The notes under the pieces: model-generated
The model's input: the letters and a program-made list of their open reading frames with translations, nothing else
Databases searched by the model: none
What the model was told of the DNA's origin: nothing
Shown: positions 11,715 through 22,508 of the stretch, piece after piece
Position numbering within the stretch: the stretch's first letter is position 1
How the letters are laid out: each line of letters begins with the position of its first letter
Program-made: the position numbers and the translations under genes
DNA from: Apoderus coryli
Taxonomy: Eukaryota; Arthropoda; Insecta; Coleoptera; Attelabidae
Assembly (NCBI GenBank): GCA_911728435.2
Contig: OU452205.1
Location: 1,116,001-1,180,000 of the forward strand
Reading direction: 5' to 3'
Length of the DNA stretch: 64,000 nucleotides

Positions 11715-13097
11715 TACAGGGTGTTAATTAAGTATCTGGCCAAACTTCAGGGGGTGATTCTTTGAGTGATTTTAAGGTAAAAAGTTCATATAAGGAGGTG
11801 TCCGGAAATGCATAGTTTTCAAGATACAGGGTGTCAAAAAAATTTTCTTTTTACATTTATTTATTAATATCTCAAACACCTGCTGACCGATTTTGTTGTT
11901 AAGTTAGCACCAATTGATTGTTGATTATGACTTCCAGTGGCGTCGTAAGGGGCAGGTTCACGAATAAAAATAACAAAAAAATGTGCGCCACTGACTTTTT
12001 TAAAATTAAAAAAACTATTTTTGGATTAAGCCATTAAAAATACAACTTTTTAGTCTCTTGATATTTTTTCGTATCTTGCCCGATGGGGCCCCACCTCACT
12101 TTAGCATCGTAGCACGGGAATTTCTGGATCAAACTTATGGAGGGCAGTGGATTGGTCCCGCGGGTCCACAGTCATCGCCACCCAGGTTGTCAGATTTAAA
12201 TCCTTTGGGGGCATTTAAAGTCGATGGTTTATAAAACTCCAGTCAATACTGAAGTCGAATTATGTCAGCGCATACGGGATTCATGCAATCAAATAAGACA
12301 TACTCCTGGAATATTTCAGTGTGTTCGGCAATCGATGATAAGGCGAGCTAATGCTTTCATCGAAGTTGAAGGTGGACATTTTCAACAACTATTTTGAATT
12401 TATCTTTATTTGTTGTTATGTTGTTAAGTTCTTAAACGTTTTTTATTAAAAAAGTATTTTTTGTCCAAGTTTAATTAATAATACGTTTTTGTCTTGTCTT
12501 AGGCATTTATTTCCACCACTGAACTTCAATATTAGCAATAGTAAATAAGATTCAATTAGCATTTTACTATTATAAAAAATACTGCCAAATCTCAACGAAC
12601 TTGGGTAAAACGTAATTCGCAATAATTCTGTAAAAGTGATTTTTAAAATTATTCAGGGACATGCATTTAAGTGGTTTTAATTTTTTTGCTCGAAAACGAT
12701 GCAAGATACGAAAAAATATCAAGAGACAAAAAAGTTGTATTTTTAATGGCCTAATTCAAAAATTATTTTTTTAATTTTAAAAGAGTCAGTGGCGCACATT
12801 TTGTTTGTTATTTTTATTCGTGAAACTGCCCCTTACGACGCCACTGGAAGTCATAATCAACAATCAATTGGTGCTAACTTAGCGTCTTATTATAGTCCAT
12901 AATGCTGCCAAATTTCAACAAAATCGGTCAACAGGTGTTTGAGATATTAATAAATAAATGTAAAAAAAAATTTTTTGCCACCCTGTATCTTGAAAACTAT
13001 GCATTTCCGGACACCTGCTTATATGAACTTTTTACCTTAAAATCACTCAAAGAATCACCCCCTGAAGTTTCGCCAGATACTTAATTAACACCCTGTA
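11715..13097. mobile_element. Long-TIR Tc1/mariner-type element
   Basis: Left end TACAGGGTGTTAATTAAGTA at 11715 mirrors the right end at 13097. The inverted arms run about 370-390 bp (11715-12080 and 12710-13097) and include matching GCGCCACTGAC and CGTCGTAAGGGGCA blocks. TA flanks both ends. The centre holds only the C-terminal part of a transposase, so the element is an internally deleted, non-autonomous copy. Confidence 0.8.
12080..12397 (+). pseudogene. Transposase C-terminal remnant inside the long-TIR element
   Basis: The plus frame opens with DGAPPHFSIVAREFLDQTYG and continues through QWIGPAGPQSSPPRLSDLNP, then MVYKTPVNTEVELCQRIRDSC, ending EVEGGHFQQLF and a stop. DGAPPHF is the second catalytic Asp region and SDLNPL the third, in a family related to mariner/Tc1. 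A small frame slip follows SDLNPLG. The first catalytic Asp and the DNA-binding N-terminus are missing. Confidence 0.7.
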
Positions 13098-14520
13098 TCC
13101 GACCTATTAAACAAAAAAAAAACAGAAAAACACTCTTTAAACAAAAAAGCACTTTTAGCTTCATTCAATTAGATTGGATGGGTGTTCCTTTCCTTTTTGA
13201 AGCGAGTGAATAGTTGGTTGGTCATCCTCGCTGAATTTTTGTTTCAGGAAATAACGTAATTTGGCATATTTAATGATATCAGTATCATTTTGTATTGATA
13301 ATCTTTTTTTAAGGTGAAATTATAGACCACAAAGTCGATGCCTACAAAGTTTCTGACAATTTTGCAAAGCATGCAAGTGGCAAAGTTTCCTAAAATGAAT
13401 AAAGTTACTTCGCAATCAGCAACAATCTCATAAATTTTTTTCGCTCACGAAGCACCTCCAAGAAAGTGATCGCTTGTTTGTTCGGCTATACAGAACGTGT
13501 CGTAACTTGATGGAAAAAATCATAGACGAAATCAGGAAGAACTATCGAAAACGTTACATTATTGACTATTTGAAGAAATAACACGTTTTGAACTAATGTT
13601 TCTTGGTGCATATTCGCCTAATTTATTTCCTAACGAATCGGAAGTTCAAAATACTCCACTAGAGATAAGGAAACAGGTAGACTTATTACCCGAAAACTCA
13701 AAGAATAAATATGAAGAAATGTTTAGGAAATTCTGGAAATAGAGGGCTGATTGCCCAGTACATTCATTTTAGGAAACTTTGCAGCTTCCATGCTTTGAAA
13801 AATGCTGTGCTCTACAATTCGATGTTAAGAACAACATTATCAATACAAAATGATCTAAAAAATGTTACTCTTGTCATTCGTTGAACAATATCCTATTATT
13901 TCAAATTAGAAATCTCTTATTTGATCATCCTTTAGTTAAAATTACAATAATATATCCGAACCTCGTTTTTTGTTAAAGACGTCGTAGACTTTATTGTCAA
14001 GCAACAATCATTCACTTAGGATCTGCGGAATTTAACGAGTTAATTTCGTTTTATTTAGTTACAGGGCAATATTCAAAATGTACCGTATTGTAATCGACAA
14101 TTTTTTTTCCTACTATAATCTAATTGATGAAGAAGGAACTTCTGTAAGAAATAACTTTAAAAAATCTTTGCTTATGTAGGTACTTTATTACGAACTGAAT
14201 TTTCTCACCTTCTGCAAGAGTATTAAAATCCATTTTTCTCTATGTAGCTGGATCGTTCTTCCAGAAAAACAATACAATCCTTCTTCCTCTAAAGCACAAA
14301 GTCATCTGCCTATTGCTTTTGAAACTGTCTAAACTGTTTTAGAACTTAAAACAATGTCAGACTATTTTATTAAAAAACAAAAAAAAATGATCGCACAAAA
14401 CACTTTTTAGAACAGTTACTGATGTCGTAAAAAATATACTGAAAACCTATTGTGTCAATGTAGTAGTAAAGAGGTAATAATCATTTGGTGCCTACTGTGG
14501 CAATGGTTAAAGCCGGACCC
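13098..14520. other. No recognisable gene
   Basis: AT-rich sequence with no open frame showing a known domain on either strand. Confidence 0.45.
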
Positions 14521-14523
14521 ACA

Positions 14524-14860
14524 TTAACAAGGTATTTCGATACGCGCGCTTGTCTCAATCTCTTGATAGGTCACATGACGATCTTGCAATATCAGTTCAC
14601 GCACAGCATCAATGGTTTTAGGAACAACAACTGATTTTGGACGACCTTCACGAAATTCGTCTTGGAGTGAACTACGACCACGATTGAATGCACCATACCA
14701 TCGATAAACACTGGTCATTGATGGAGCTTTATCGCCAAAAATTGAATTAAGTTCATCCTGTCACTGTTGCTGAGTTAATCCACGTCGACAGTTGTAAAAA
14801 ATAATCGCACGAAAATGTTCACGATTTAATTCCATTTTTGGGCCGAGATGAATCTTTTAA
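14524..14860 (-). pseudogene. Mariner transposase N-terminal fragment
   Basis: Minus-strand reading begins MELNREHFRAIIFYNCRRG at about 14833, meets a stop after LTQQQ, and resumes as MTSVYRWYGAFNRGRSS, FREGRPKSVVVPKTIDAV and [14 protein letters not shown]. This is the helix-turn-helix N-terminal region of a mariner transposase. The segment reading GTCACATGACGATCTTGCAA recurs in the deleted mariner at 48942-49318, so they are one family. The DDD domain is absent. Confidence 0.75.
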
Positions 14861-14949
14861 GTTACTGTAATCAACACAAAACGTTCTAAGTACGTATAAC
14901 CTCAAAAATGTCCAACTTTACGATAGAGCTGTCAGTTGCCAGATTGCAT

Positions 14950-15811
14950 TACTTAAGCTCATAGTATTGGGATTAGTCCTTTTAGGATCATGGCTAGGCC
15001 ATGAGATTTCTCAATTTTTCTTCGATTGTGATTGTAAATGTTTATCAAATGATAGCTTATCTTTTTTTTTTTTAGCTCAAATGTGATATATACCGGTTTT
15101 GAGAACTTTGAGTTTAAGTTGAATTACTTTATTATACAGAGAGGATGTTGAGCATAATATGGATCAAGGTTGGTCAGAGTTTTATGGAAGAAAAGAAATA
15201 TACACTCAATTAAAGAAATCTTCTCTGGACGGCCATGAAGTTTTTATTGACAATTTAAACATTTTTTTTCTATTACTTGTTTATTGAGTAATTTTTTTAA
15301 TTTTTTTATTGTTCTACTTAAATAGCTCAAAGTTTAAGAGCACAATATTGAAGATATTGAGGTAATATTTATTATTTTTAAGTATTTATAAGATAAAATT
15401 TAATTTTACAATGAAAATGTAGGGTTTTGGTTAAACTATATAAACAGAGATTCACTGCTTAAAAATTAAGTTAGAAGCTTATTTTTGGTCTCTAATCTCT
15501 TTAATTGGAATTTAATTCATTTTTATCATTAACAGTGATATACCTCTATTTTGGTTTCAATTAATTAGTAAGGATAAATCATCAAATTTTTAGGTCGAAA
15601 CTAAATGCAAATTTTGCTTCATACTAAGATATGTTAAGGGTTCTTAACAATTTTTAAGTGCAAATTAAATGTTATTATTAACTATTATCCTATAATTTTC
15701 ATTCTAATGCTCCCTGATTTCATTCATGTAAGATTCCTGCAATTAGAATAACTAGGAAAAAAATTGTGCAAACTGTGATATGCAAAATATTTGTAGTTTT
15801 TATTGAAATAA
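14950..15811. other. No recognisable gene
   Basis: Very AT-rich stretch between the mariner fragment and the numt, with no structure that I can support. Confidence 0.45.
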
Positions 15812-15975
15812 TAATGAAACTGGTAATCGAGCTGATCTTTTTGGGTCAAATCCGCATTCAAAAGGTCTTCTTTTCTCTCGGTCATGAATCTCTTTTTTGA
15901 AATTAAATTTAAAATTATAATAAGGGCAGTTAGGATAAAAATGCACATTATAGTTATATATAAGATTATTTTCAA
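15812..15975 (-). pseudogene. ND3: Numt: mitochondrial nad3 fragment
   Basis: Minus-strand reading gives [16 protein letters not shown] in one frame and [20 protein letters not shown] in another, the typical N-terminal half of insect NADH dehydrogenase subunit 3. The two parts are out of frame, so a frameshift lies near 15880-15895. It follows trnG and cox3 in mitochondrial order, so one piece of mtDNA was copied into the nucleus. Confidence 0.85.
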
Positions 15976-15976
15976 T

Positions 15977-16039
15977 ATTTATACTATTTGGATAGATTTT
16001 TTGATTGGAAGTCAAATATAATAGTTATATTATATAAAT
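15977..16039 (-). tRNA. trnG: Numt: mitochondrial tRNA-Gly (UCC)
   Basis: 63-nt minus-strand segment. ATTTATA at the 5' end pairs with TATAAAT at the 3' end as acceptor stem, and the anticodon arm TTTGACTTCCAATCAAA carries TCC. It lies between cox3 and nad3 as in ancestral insect mtDNA. It is a nuclear pseudocopy and is not expected to function. Confidence 0.85.
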
Positions 16040-16040
16040 A

Positions 16041-16240
16041 GCTATCTCCCTCATCAATATATAGATATATAAAGAAATAGTCAAACTACATCAACAAAGT
16101 GTCAATATCAGGCGGCAGCTTCAAACCCAAAATGATGGTTAGATGACATATGGTTGAAATATAATCGTATTAGGTTAATTAATAGAAATATTGTTCCAAT
16201 TATAACATGGAGTCCATGGAATCCTGTTGCTATAAAAAAG
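16041..16240 (-). pseudogene. COX3: Numt: mitochondrial cox3 C-terminal fragment
   Basis: Minus-strand reading [20 protein letters not shown], then HHFGFEAAA, then YWHFVDVVWLFLYISIYW is the C-terminal part of cytochrome oxidase subunit III. TGA must be read as Trp (mitochondrial code) to continue past FEAAA, which shows mitochondrial origin. The upstream part of cox3 is missing, and the break abuts a mariner end near 16245. Confidence 0.9.
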
Positions 16241-16246
16241 GACCAC

Positions 16247-16282
16247 CAGGGTTGCCAAATCCCGAAATATAAAAGGCAACCC
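16247..16282. mobile_element. Orphan mariner terminal repeat
   Basis: AAATCCCGAAATATAAAAGG followed by CAACCCTCGTA matches the right terminus of the mariner at 48942-49318, ending at TA. Only this end is present. It is fused directly to the cox3 numt, so a rearrangement joined the two. Confidence 0.7.
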
Positions 16283-16299
16283 TCGTAGCAAGACAACAG

Positions 16300-16656
16300 C
16301 ACAGAACACCGCATTTCGATATAAATTTTGCTTGGCTTTCTCAGAATCAGCTAGGGCTGTGCTGTACATTGAGGACCTTTGTTGTGGGCTGAATCGGAAC
16401 TTATTTGTATTGCGCTCTCTTAAAAGTTTCGTGAATATACAGGTTCTACTTTCAGTCTATTATGCCTTGATTTATTCTTTCACTGATGTCATTCCATACA
16501 TTTTACTATGACCCCATAATAAGTGTTTTTAGTAATGTATTTTTCTTGAACCTTGTTACAGTTTTTTTTATTCTTTTCTTTTCTTGGGATTTAAGGTTCT
16601 TATAAGCGAATTTTTTCTTTTTTTTTTCTTTCTGAAATATGTTTATTTCATGTCAA
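16300..16656. other. No recognisable gene
   Basis: AT-rich, T-rich towards 16560-16630. No coding or repeat signal that I can name. Confidence 0.4.
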
Positions 16657-16694
16657 TGTACAAAGTTTCGGCTTATTCGCCTTCCTCAGGTACA
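16657..16694 (-). ncRNA. Hammerhead-like motif, degenerate stem III
   Basis: On the minus strand: UGUAC, CUGAGGA, an extra A, GGC-GAAUAA-GCC, GAAAC, UUU, GUACA. Stem I has five pairs (UGUAC/GUACA) and helix II three. Stem III ACUU does not pair well, so activity is doubtful. I read it as a decayed member of the same set. Confidence 0.4.
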
Positions 16695-17178
16695 TCTCCT
16701 TTCTTACCAACATCGCATGATTCTGTGGAATTTTTTGTTGTATACCACTTTTAGTGGGTATTTTGTTTGAATAATAAGTGTGTTAAACAATCTAAATCAG
16801 GCCTAATGTTCCTATAAAATAGCTTTATTGTGCCGGGCAATTTTCCTATGATGAGGCTCGTTATCCGGCAGAGATGAAGTAGTTGATGATATTTTGTTTG
16901 TGTTATTGTATAGAGTGCGTGTAATGTCAAAATGTAGATAATATATTAGGCTATACCTACCGAATCCTACCAAACATTTTATTTATAAATTAAGTTAACG
17001 CAAGTTCTAATTATATTTTTTTTTTTAATTGCTGGTAAAAATTTAACTACGTGTGCTGAACCCTTTAATTTATGAAACGAAAAAATACAATCCTAGACCA
17101 ACTGTGTCCAAGATAAGAATGGGACAGCATTGGAATTATATTAGAGGAAATTTGTACAATTTAAACACCTTTTAAATG

Positions 17179-19050
17179 GCGTTTTCAAAATTAAACTTAC
17201 TTCAGCCGTTTTCGAGAATTTTTGAAAAAACGATTTTTGGCGATTTTAGTTTTTATTTATTTCTGACATTATTTTTACAGATATAAAAAAACGAAAAGCA
17301 CTTTCTTATTGTTCCTTTTTGAGGAGAATAAGATAGCGTTTAGAAATTTTCACTACGCGACGTTTCGTTTTTGAAAAACCCATCATCAACTTGATTTTTT
17401 TTCAATACGGGCCTGGATTTTTTATTGTTAAATTTAAAGCCATTTTCAATTCAAAAATAAGTGGTTTCTTGGGAAATCCACGGATTTATTTTTTTTTGTG
17501 AAACACCAAACAAGATACGGAAAAAATTCCGGAGACAAAAAGGTGAATTTTTAGTTGCTTAATCCAAGGAAAATACAAAAAAGGCAGTGGCATACAGTTT
17601 TTTGTCAAAAATATTTGTTAAAATGTTGCTGGGGACACCACTGGACTTGGCGTTTTCAAAATTAAACTTACTTTAGCCGTTTTCGAGAATTTAAAAAAAA
17701 AACGATTTTTTGCGATTTTAGTTTTTATTTATTTCTGACATTATTTGTACAGATATTAAAAAAACGAAAAGCACTTTCTTTTGTTACTTTTTGAGGAGAA
17801 TAAGATAGCGTTTAGAAATTTTCACTACGACGTTTCGTTTTTGAAAAAACATCATCAACTTGGTTTTTTCAATACGGTCCTGGATTTTTTATTCTTAAAT
17901 TTAAAACCATTTTCAATTCAAAAGTAAGTGGTTTCTTGTGAAATCCACGGATTTACTTTTTTTTTCAAACACTAAACAAGATACGAAAAAAATTCCGGAG
18001 ACAAAAAGTTGTATTTTTAGTTGCTTAATCCAAGGAAAATACAAAAAAGGCAGTGGCATACATTATTTTGCCAAAAATATTTGTTAAAATGTTGCTGGGG
18101 ACACCACTGGACTTGGCGTTTTCAAAATTAAACTTACTTTAGCCGTTTTCGAAAATTTTTAAAAAAACGATTTTTTGCGATTTTATTTTTATTTATTTCT
18201 GACATTATTTTTACAGATATAAAAAAACGAAGAGCACTTTTTTATTCTTACTTTTTGAGGAGAATAAGATAACGTTTAGAAATTTTCACTACAACGTTTC
18301 GTTTTTGAAAAACCATCATCAACTTGATTTTTTTTCAATAAGGGCCTGGATTTTTTATTGTTAAATTTAAAGCCATGTTCAATTCAAAAATAAGTGGTTT
18401 CTTGTGAAATCCACGGATTTAATTTTTTTTTTGTCAAACACTAAACAAGATACGAAAAAAATTCCGGAGACAAAAAGTTGTATTTTCAGTTACTTAATCC
18501 AAGGAAAATACAAAAAAGGCAGTGGCATACATTATTTTGCCAAAAATATTTGTTAAAATGTTGCTAAGGACACCACTGGACTTGGCGTTTTCAAAATTAA
18601 ACTTACTTTAGCCGTTTTCGAGAATTTTTAAAAAAACGATTTTTTTGCGAATTTAGTTTATATTTATTTCTGACATTATTTTTACAGATATAAAAAAAAC
18701 GAAAAGCACTTTCTTGTTGTTACTTTTTGAGGAGAATAAGATAGCGTTTAGAAATTTTCACTACGACGTTTCGTTTTTGAAAAACCATCATCAACTTGGT
18801 TTTTTTTCAATACGGACCTAGATTTTTTATTGTTAAATATAAAGCCATTTTCAGTTCAAAAATAAGTGGTTTGTTGTGCAATCCAGGGATTTAATTTTTT
18901 TTGTCAAACACTAAACAAGATACGGAAAAAATTACGGAGAAAAAAAGCTGCATTTTTAGTTGCTTAATCCAAGGAAAATACAAAAAAGGCAGTGGCATAC
19001 ATTTTTTTGTCAAAAATATTTGTTAAAATGCCGCTGGGGACACCACTGGA
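17179..19050. repeat. Four tandem copies of a ~468-bp repeat
   Basis: GGCGTTTTCAAAATTAAACT starts units at 17179, 17649, 18115 and 18584; the array ends at CACCACTGGAC near 19050. Units differ by small indels and substitutions. Part of each unit (AAACAAGATACG(A/G)AAAAA..., GAGACAAAAAG, GGCAGTGGCATAC) resembles the inner TIR of the long-TIR element at 12.70-12.80 kb. On the minus strand each unit also has UUGAUGA-U-hairpin-GAAACGU, a hammerhead lookalike with the invariant C changed to U. The use of the array is unknown. Confidence 0.85.
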
Positions 19051-19544
19051 CACTAATAAATTTAGTCAAGTCAGGACTAAATAAAGTTACAACAAAATTC
19101 GATTAAGGATATTTCACAATTTTTTTGTATTGCGGGTATCTACATACTTAGTAATTAACTCCCTGTATATCTCTGAGACGTATCACTACAATCTTATAAC
19201 TCTTACAATAACACAAAGATAATCTTTCTTTATTATTTATTAAGTAGGAATCAAAAATTATTCAATATCAAATATTATGATTATTATTACAATCATTGAT
19301 AAAATATCACACAGAAGTTTATAATAAAACTATGTTTATTTACGTTCTATTCTTATGGAATTTTCCATCAAAAAGATGCTGGATTTAGATGAAAGAAAAA
19401 ACAGTGACGTAGAATGCAAACTTTGGTCTTTAAGCTATTAATATACACAAGTTCCTTCTGTAGTTCTAGACAAATTGAAATTTCGTTTTATTACTGATTG
19501 AATCAATAATAATTCAATTACATTAACTTAATCAATAAAAAATA
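19051..19544. other. No recognisable gene
   Basis: AT-rich spacer between the 468-bp array and the fold-back element. Nothing identified. Confidence 0.4.
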
Positions 19545-20460
19545 TACAAGGTGTTTCTAAAAAAGGTGGTTTGTGAACGAATTGGGGACGTCTAATCATG
19601 AAAAAAACCTTAATTGTAATCTTTCGAAAAGTCCTTATTTACAAAGATACAGGGTGTTAAAGATGACTGCCTGAGGACGATTTTTTTGAAATATTTTCGA
19701 AACGAATAAAGATGAATTAATCAAATGTAGCATATTTATTCACCTAGTTAAATGTCATAAACTGAATTGAATAAAAAGGGATGACCATAGGAGGGTAAAC
19801 GGAGGGGAGCCTTGCCTTAATTATAACCTAACTTTTTTTTCTTATGAGATTTATTCATTTCGTGTCAAAAATGTGATAATAATAATAAAAAGGCATACTC
19901 TTTTTTTCTCGAAAACCTTAAAGGTTTTCGAGAAATTTTGAAAATTTTAGGACAAAACTGGTCCTTAGTAAACAGCATTAATAAAATTATTGAAATACAG
20001 TTTGCTAACGAAAAGTTTCCCAAAATTTTATTAATGCTGTGTACGAAGGACCAGTTTTGTCCTAAAATTTTCAAACTCGAATTTCTCGAAAACCTTTAAG
20101 TTTTTCGAGAAAAAACAAGTATGCGTTTTTTATGTAGAAAACTTTATTTTATCACATTTTTGACTCAAAATGAACAAAATTTATAAGAAAAAATGTTAGG
20201 TTATAATTACCCGCCTATGGTCATCCTTTTTTATTAAATTTCATGTCAGTTTACGACATTTAACTACGTGAATAAATATGCTCCATTTGATTAATTTATC
20301 TTTACTCATTTCGAAAATATTTCAAAAAAATCGTCCTCAGGCAGTCATCTTTAACACCCTGTATCTTCGTAAATAAGGACTTTTCGAAAAAATACAATTT
20401 AGGTTTTTTTCATGATTAGACCTCCCCAATTCGCCCACAAATTTTGACCACCTTTTTTAG
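19545..20460. repeat. Fold-back repeat, most complete copy
   Basis: Left end TACAAGGTGTTTCTAAAAAA with arms that invert around about 19990: CCTTAATTGTAAT...CAGGGTGTTAAAGATGACTG on the left mirrors CAGTCATCTTTAACACCCTG on the right. The arms are over 400 bp, and an inner hairpin reads AGGACAAAACTGGTCC / GGACCAGTTTTGTCCT. The right end breaks at ACCTTTTTTAG, where a different repeat begins. No protein is encoded. Partial copies lie at 4541-5410 and 47132-47858. Confidence 0.8.
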
Positions 20461-20790
20461 GAAAAAATGAAAAGACAAAGATTTCGTCTCTCGTGCTAGT
20501 ATAAGCTCTTCGTAAATGTTGGAAATTTGGGTTACACTGCCTGCCGATCACTACTGATGAGTTGTGTCCGGCCATCGTTCGTGAACTGTATTTCACCGGG
20601 CATATTGCCTGCGCATCACAACCATGTAATTCTTCTATTTCCAGAAAAAATTTTAGGTCGTCCGCGAACATTAACTTTCCGCAGGTCAGACTCTGTCTTA
20701 AGTCATTTATAAATAATAAAGACAATAGGGGTCCAAGGTTGGAACCCTGTGGAACACCAGAAAGTTAATGAATGGAAATAGAAAAATTGC
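20461..20790 (-). pseudogene. LINE reverse-transcriptase scrap plus shared repeat
   Basis: About 20600-20770 on the minus strand reads SGVPQGSNLGPLLSLLFIND and LMFADDLKFFLEIEELHGCD, which are RT domains B and C. The part at 20490-20600 (TTCGTAAATGTTGGAAATTT, CACTGCCTGCCGATCAC) recurs inverted at 27785-27905. Nothing upstream or downstream of the RT survives. Confidence 0.7.
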
Positions 20791-20887
20791 GTATTCATAG
20801 TAAATGAAGATGTATTATTTGTACGAAATCGTAAGTATTTATTTAAAAAAAATATTCAAATTGACAAATTTTCAAAAATTATTGCTT

Positions 20888-21430
20888 TTTTGAAGAGAGA
20901 ATCGGTTGGTGACTACCCTAAAAAGTTTAATGTTTTGTCTAGAGAAGAGCTCAATCAATTTTTGCCACGGCTAGTGATGAAATTTATTTACTTACTAAGG
21001 TTAGTTTGCGGTGATGATGAATATGTAGATCTGGTTTCTTATTCAATTTCTTGTCATTGGCCTTTGTGGAGCATGTCGATGAGAAGAATTGCACTCTCTA
21101 GGAGTACAAGCATCATAGAAAAAGACAACAGCTATCTTTTAGATACTCTTGCTGATATACAAAGACTAATATTAAAAGAGCGTTGCATAGAAAATATGCT
21201 TGTCTTCATCGCTTATCTTAAAGGAAAATGCACTGTACAACGTGTCGGCATTAAGTCCTTCGGGAAGATGACTTCTATTGTAGCAGCATTTTTAAAGTTG
21301 CCGAATCAAAACGAATATACCTACAGGTATCTCTGCTACTCTTGCAGCAGATGCAGATGTGGATTTTACATCGCTGAAACGCCTAGGAGGTTGGATGTAA
21401 AAATGTTAATATTTGTTCTAACCAACAATA
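20888..21430 (+). pseudogene. Tyrosine-recombinase relic (Crypton-like)
   Basis: The frame starting near 20890 reads FNVLSREELNQFLPRL, then GKCTVQRVGIKSFGKM and AAFLKLPNQNEYT. After a frameshift near 21330 it continues GISATLAADADVDFTSLKRL-GGWM. This order matches insect Crypton-type tyrosine recombinases, where the H-box region reads like GH.FRRTSATLLAD...LKR.GGW. The catalytic GH..R segment is missing or garbled, as is the final Tyr, so it is dead. The 210-aa frame to 21522 is only partly the real one. Confidence 0.6.
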
Positions 21431-21529
21431 ACACGGATGTAGCACCACGTACATCGTTCTCATTTTCTCTACTTCATCAGAAAGTAAATTTACCTGTTAA
21501 TCGAAAAGGAGTAATTTCGTAATAATTAT

Positions 21530-22340
21530 ATTATGTGTTAGCTTTTGATATTGTTAGTATTAAAAGAATTTTGTAAGGTTTAAGTACGTTTTAAATTTAT
21601 GACTTAAATGAGTCCGTCAAATAGCAATTTTTGGGAGTGTATGGCAAAGAATTATTGCTTGTTTTCTGTGTTTTATGGTACATGCGAATGACATTTTAGC
21701 CACTCATGTGCCGTTTACCAAACATCACACTTAATACAACAAAATAACTCTTTTTTGCCCTCGGATGCTTTTATCCTTGCAATATATGGTCCTCTACCAT
21801 GATTTTATAAATTTTTTCGAGCATTTTAACCGTATGCAACCACAATAGCGTCCATCAATGGAAGTCCTATACAACCTTTGTTAAAAATTGGGGTAAAGTC
21901 TTTCAATGATGTTAGAAATATTTGATGATCGTAGTTTTTCTATTTTTCACACGCCTACCAACACTATCACATTTTTTTTCTAATTATCAGAGTTCAAAAA
22001 ATCCATCCCGCCACTGGTATATAACAGATAAATCTTTAACTATCCTATAAATAAGATGAAGACTATTTACAAAAGTTTACTTCGTTGCTGTTATCATAGA
22101 ACTTATTGGAGAAATAAAACTTTGTCATCTAACTAATTATTATATTATAACAAATTGGTGACAAAACATTTTTGTTATGTTTATGTAAATAAATTAAATA
22201 ATAAAATTATACAATACAGTAATTACGCATGGGTTTGTGCGTTGTAAATAAATTCACTACATCATTATTATTATTATTTTTAATTTGAACAAATTAAGAT
22301 TTTATTTTAATTTCAAAAATTACCATACGCTTAGTTTGAA
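21530..22340. other. Upstream region of the exchanger gene
   Basis: AT-rich, no coding exon seen. Any promoter or 5' UTR of the NCKX gene would lie here, but I see no clear TATA or initiator that I would defend. Confidence 0.35.
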
Positions 22341-22345
22341 AGGGT

Positions 22346-22508
22346 ATGGCCATGTTAATAAGGACTAGAAGCAGACAGTTAGCTTTAATTTTAAGAGTAA
22401 TCTGCCTTTTAACTGTAAGTGTATCGTGTATAATTATTAGTGTATTATCAGCGGTTGGAAAAAATGACCTTTCGTCAGTGTCTGTGGAAAACATAGTGGA
22501 ATATGAAG
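22346..22508 (+). CDS. NCKX: NCKX exon 1 (residues 1-54)
   Basis: Starts ATGGCCATGTTAATAAGG. Encodes a positively charged start and a ~22-residue hydrophobic segment ([20 protein letters not shown]) that may be a signal peptide or first membrane helix. Donor GAAG|GTAAGT, phase 1. A LINE tail begins about 10 nt after the donor. Confidence 0.8.

Noticed and set aside
15977..16039. Functional nuclear tRNA-Gly
   Set aside because: Structure and flanking genes show a mitochondrial tRNA in a numt; nuclear tRNA genes need internal A and B boxes, which I do not see.
20399..20725. 108-codon minus frame as one protein
   Set aside because: Only the first part is RT; the rest is read through an unrelated repeat and the end of the fold-back element.
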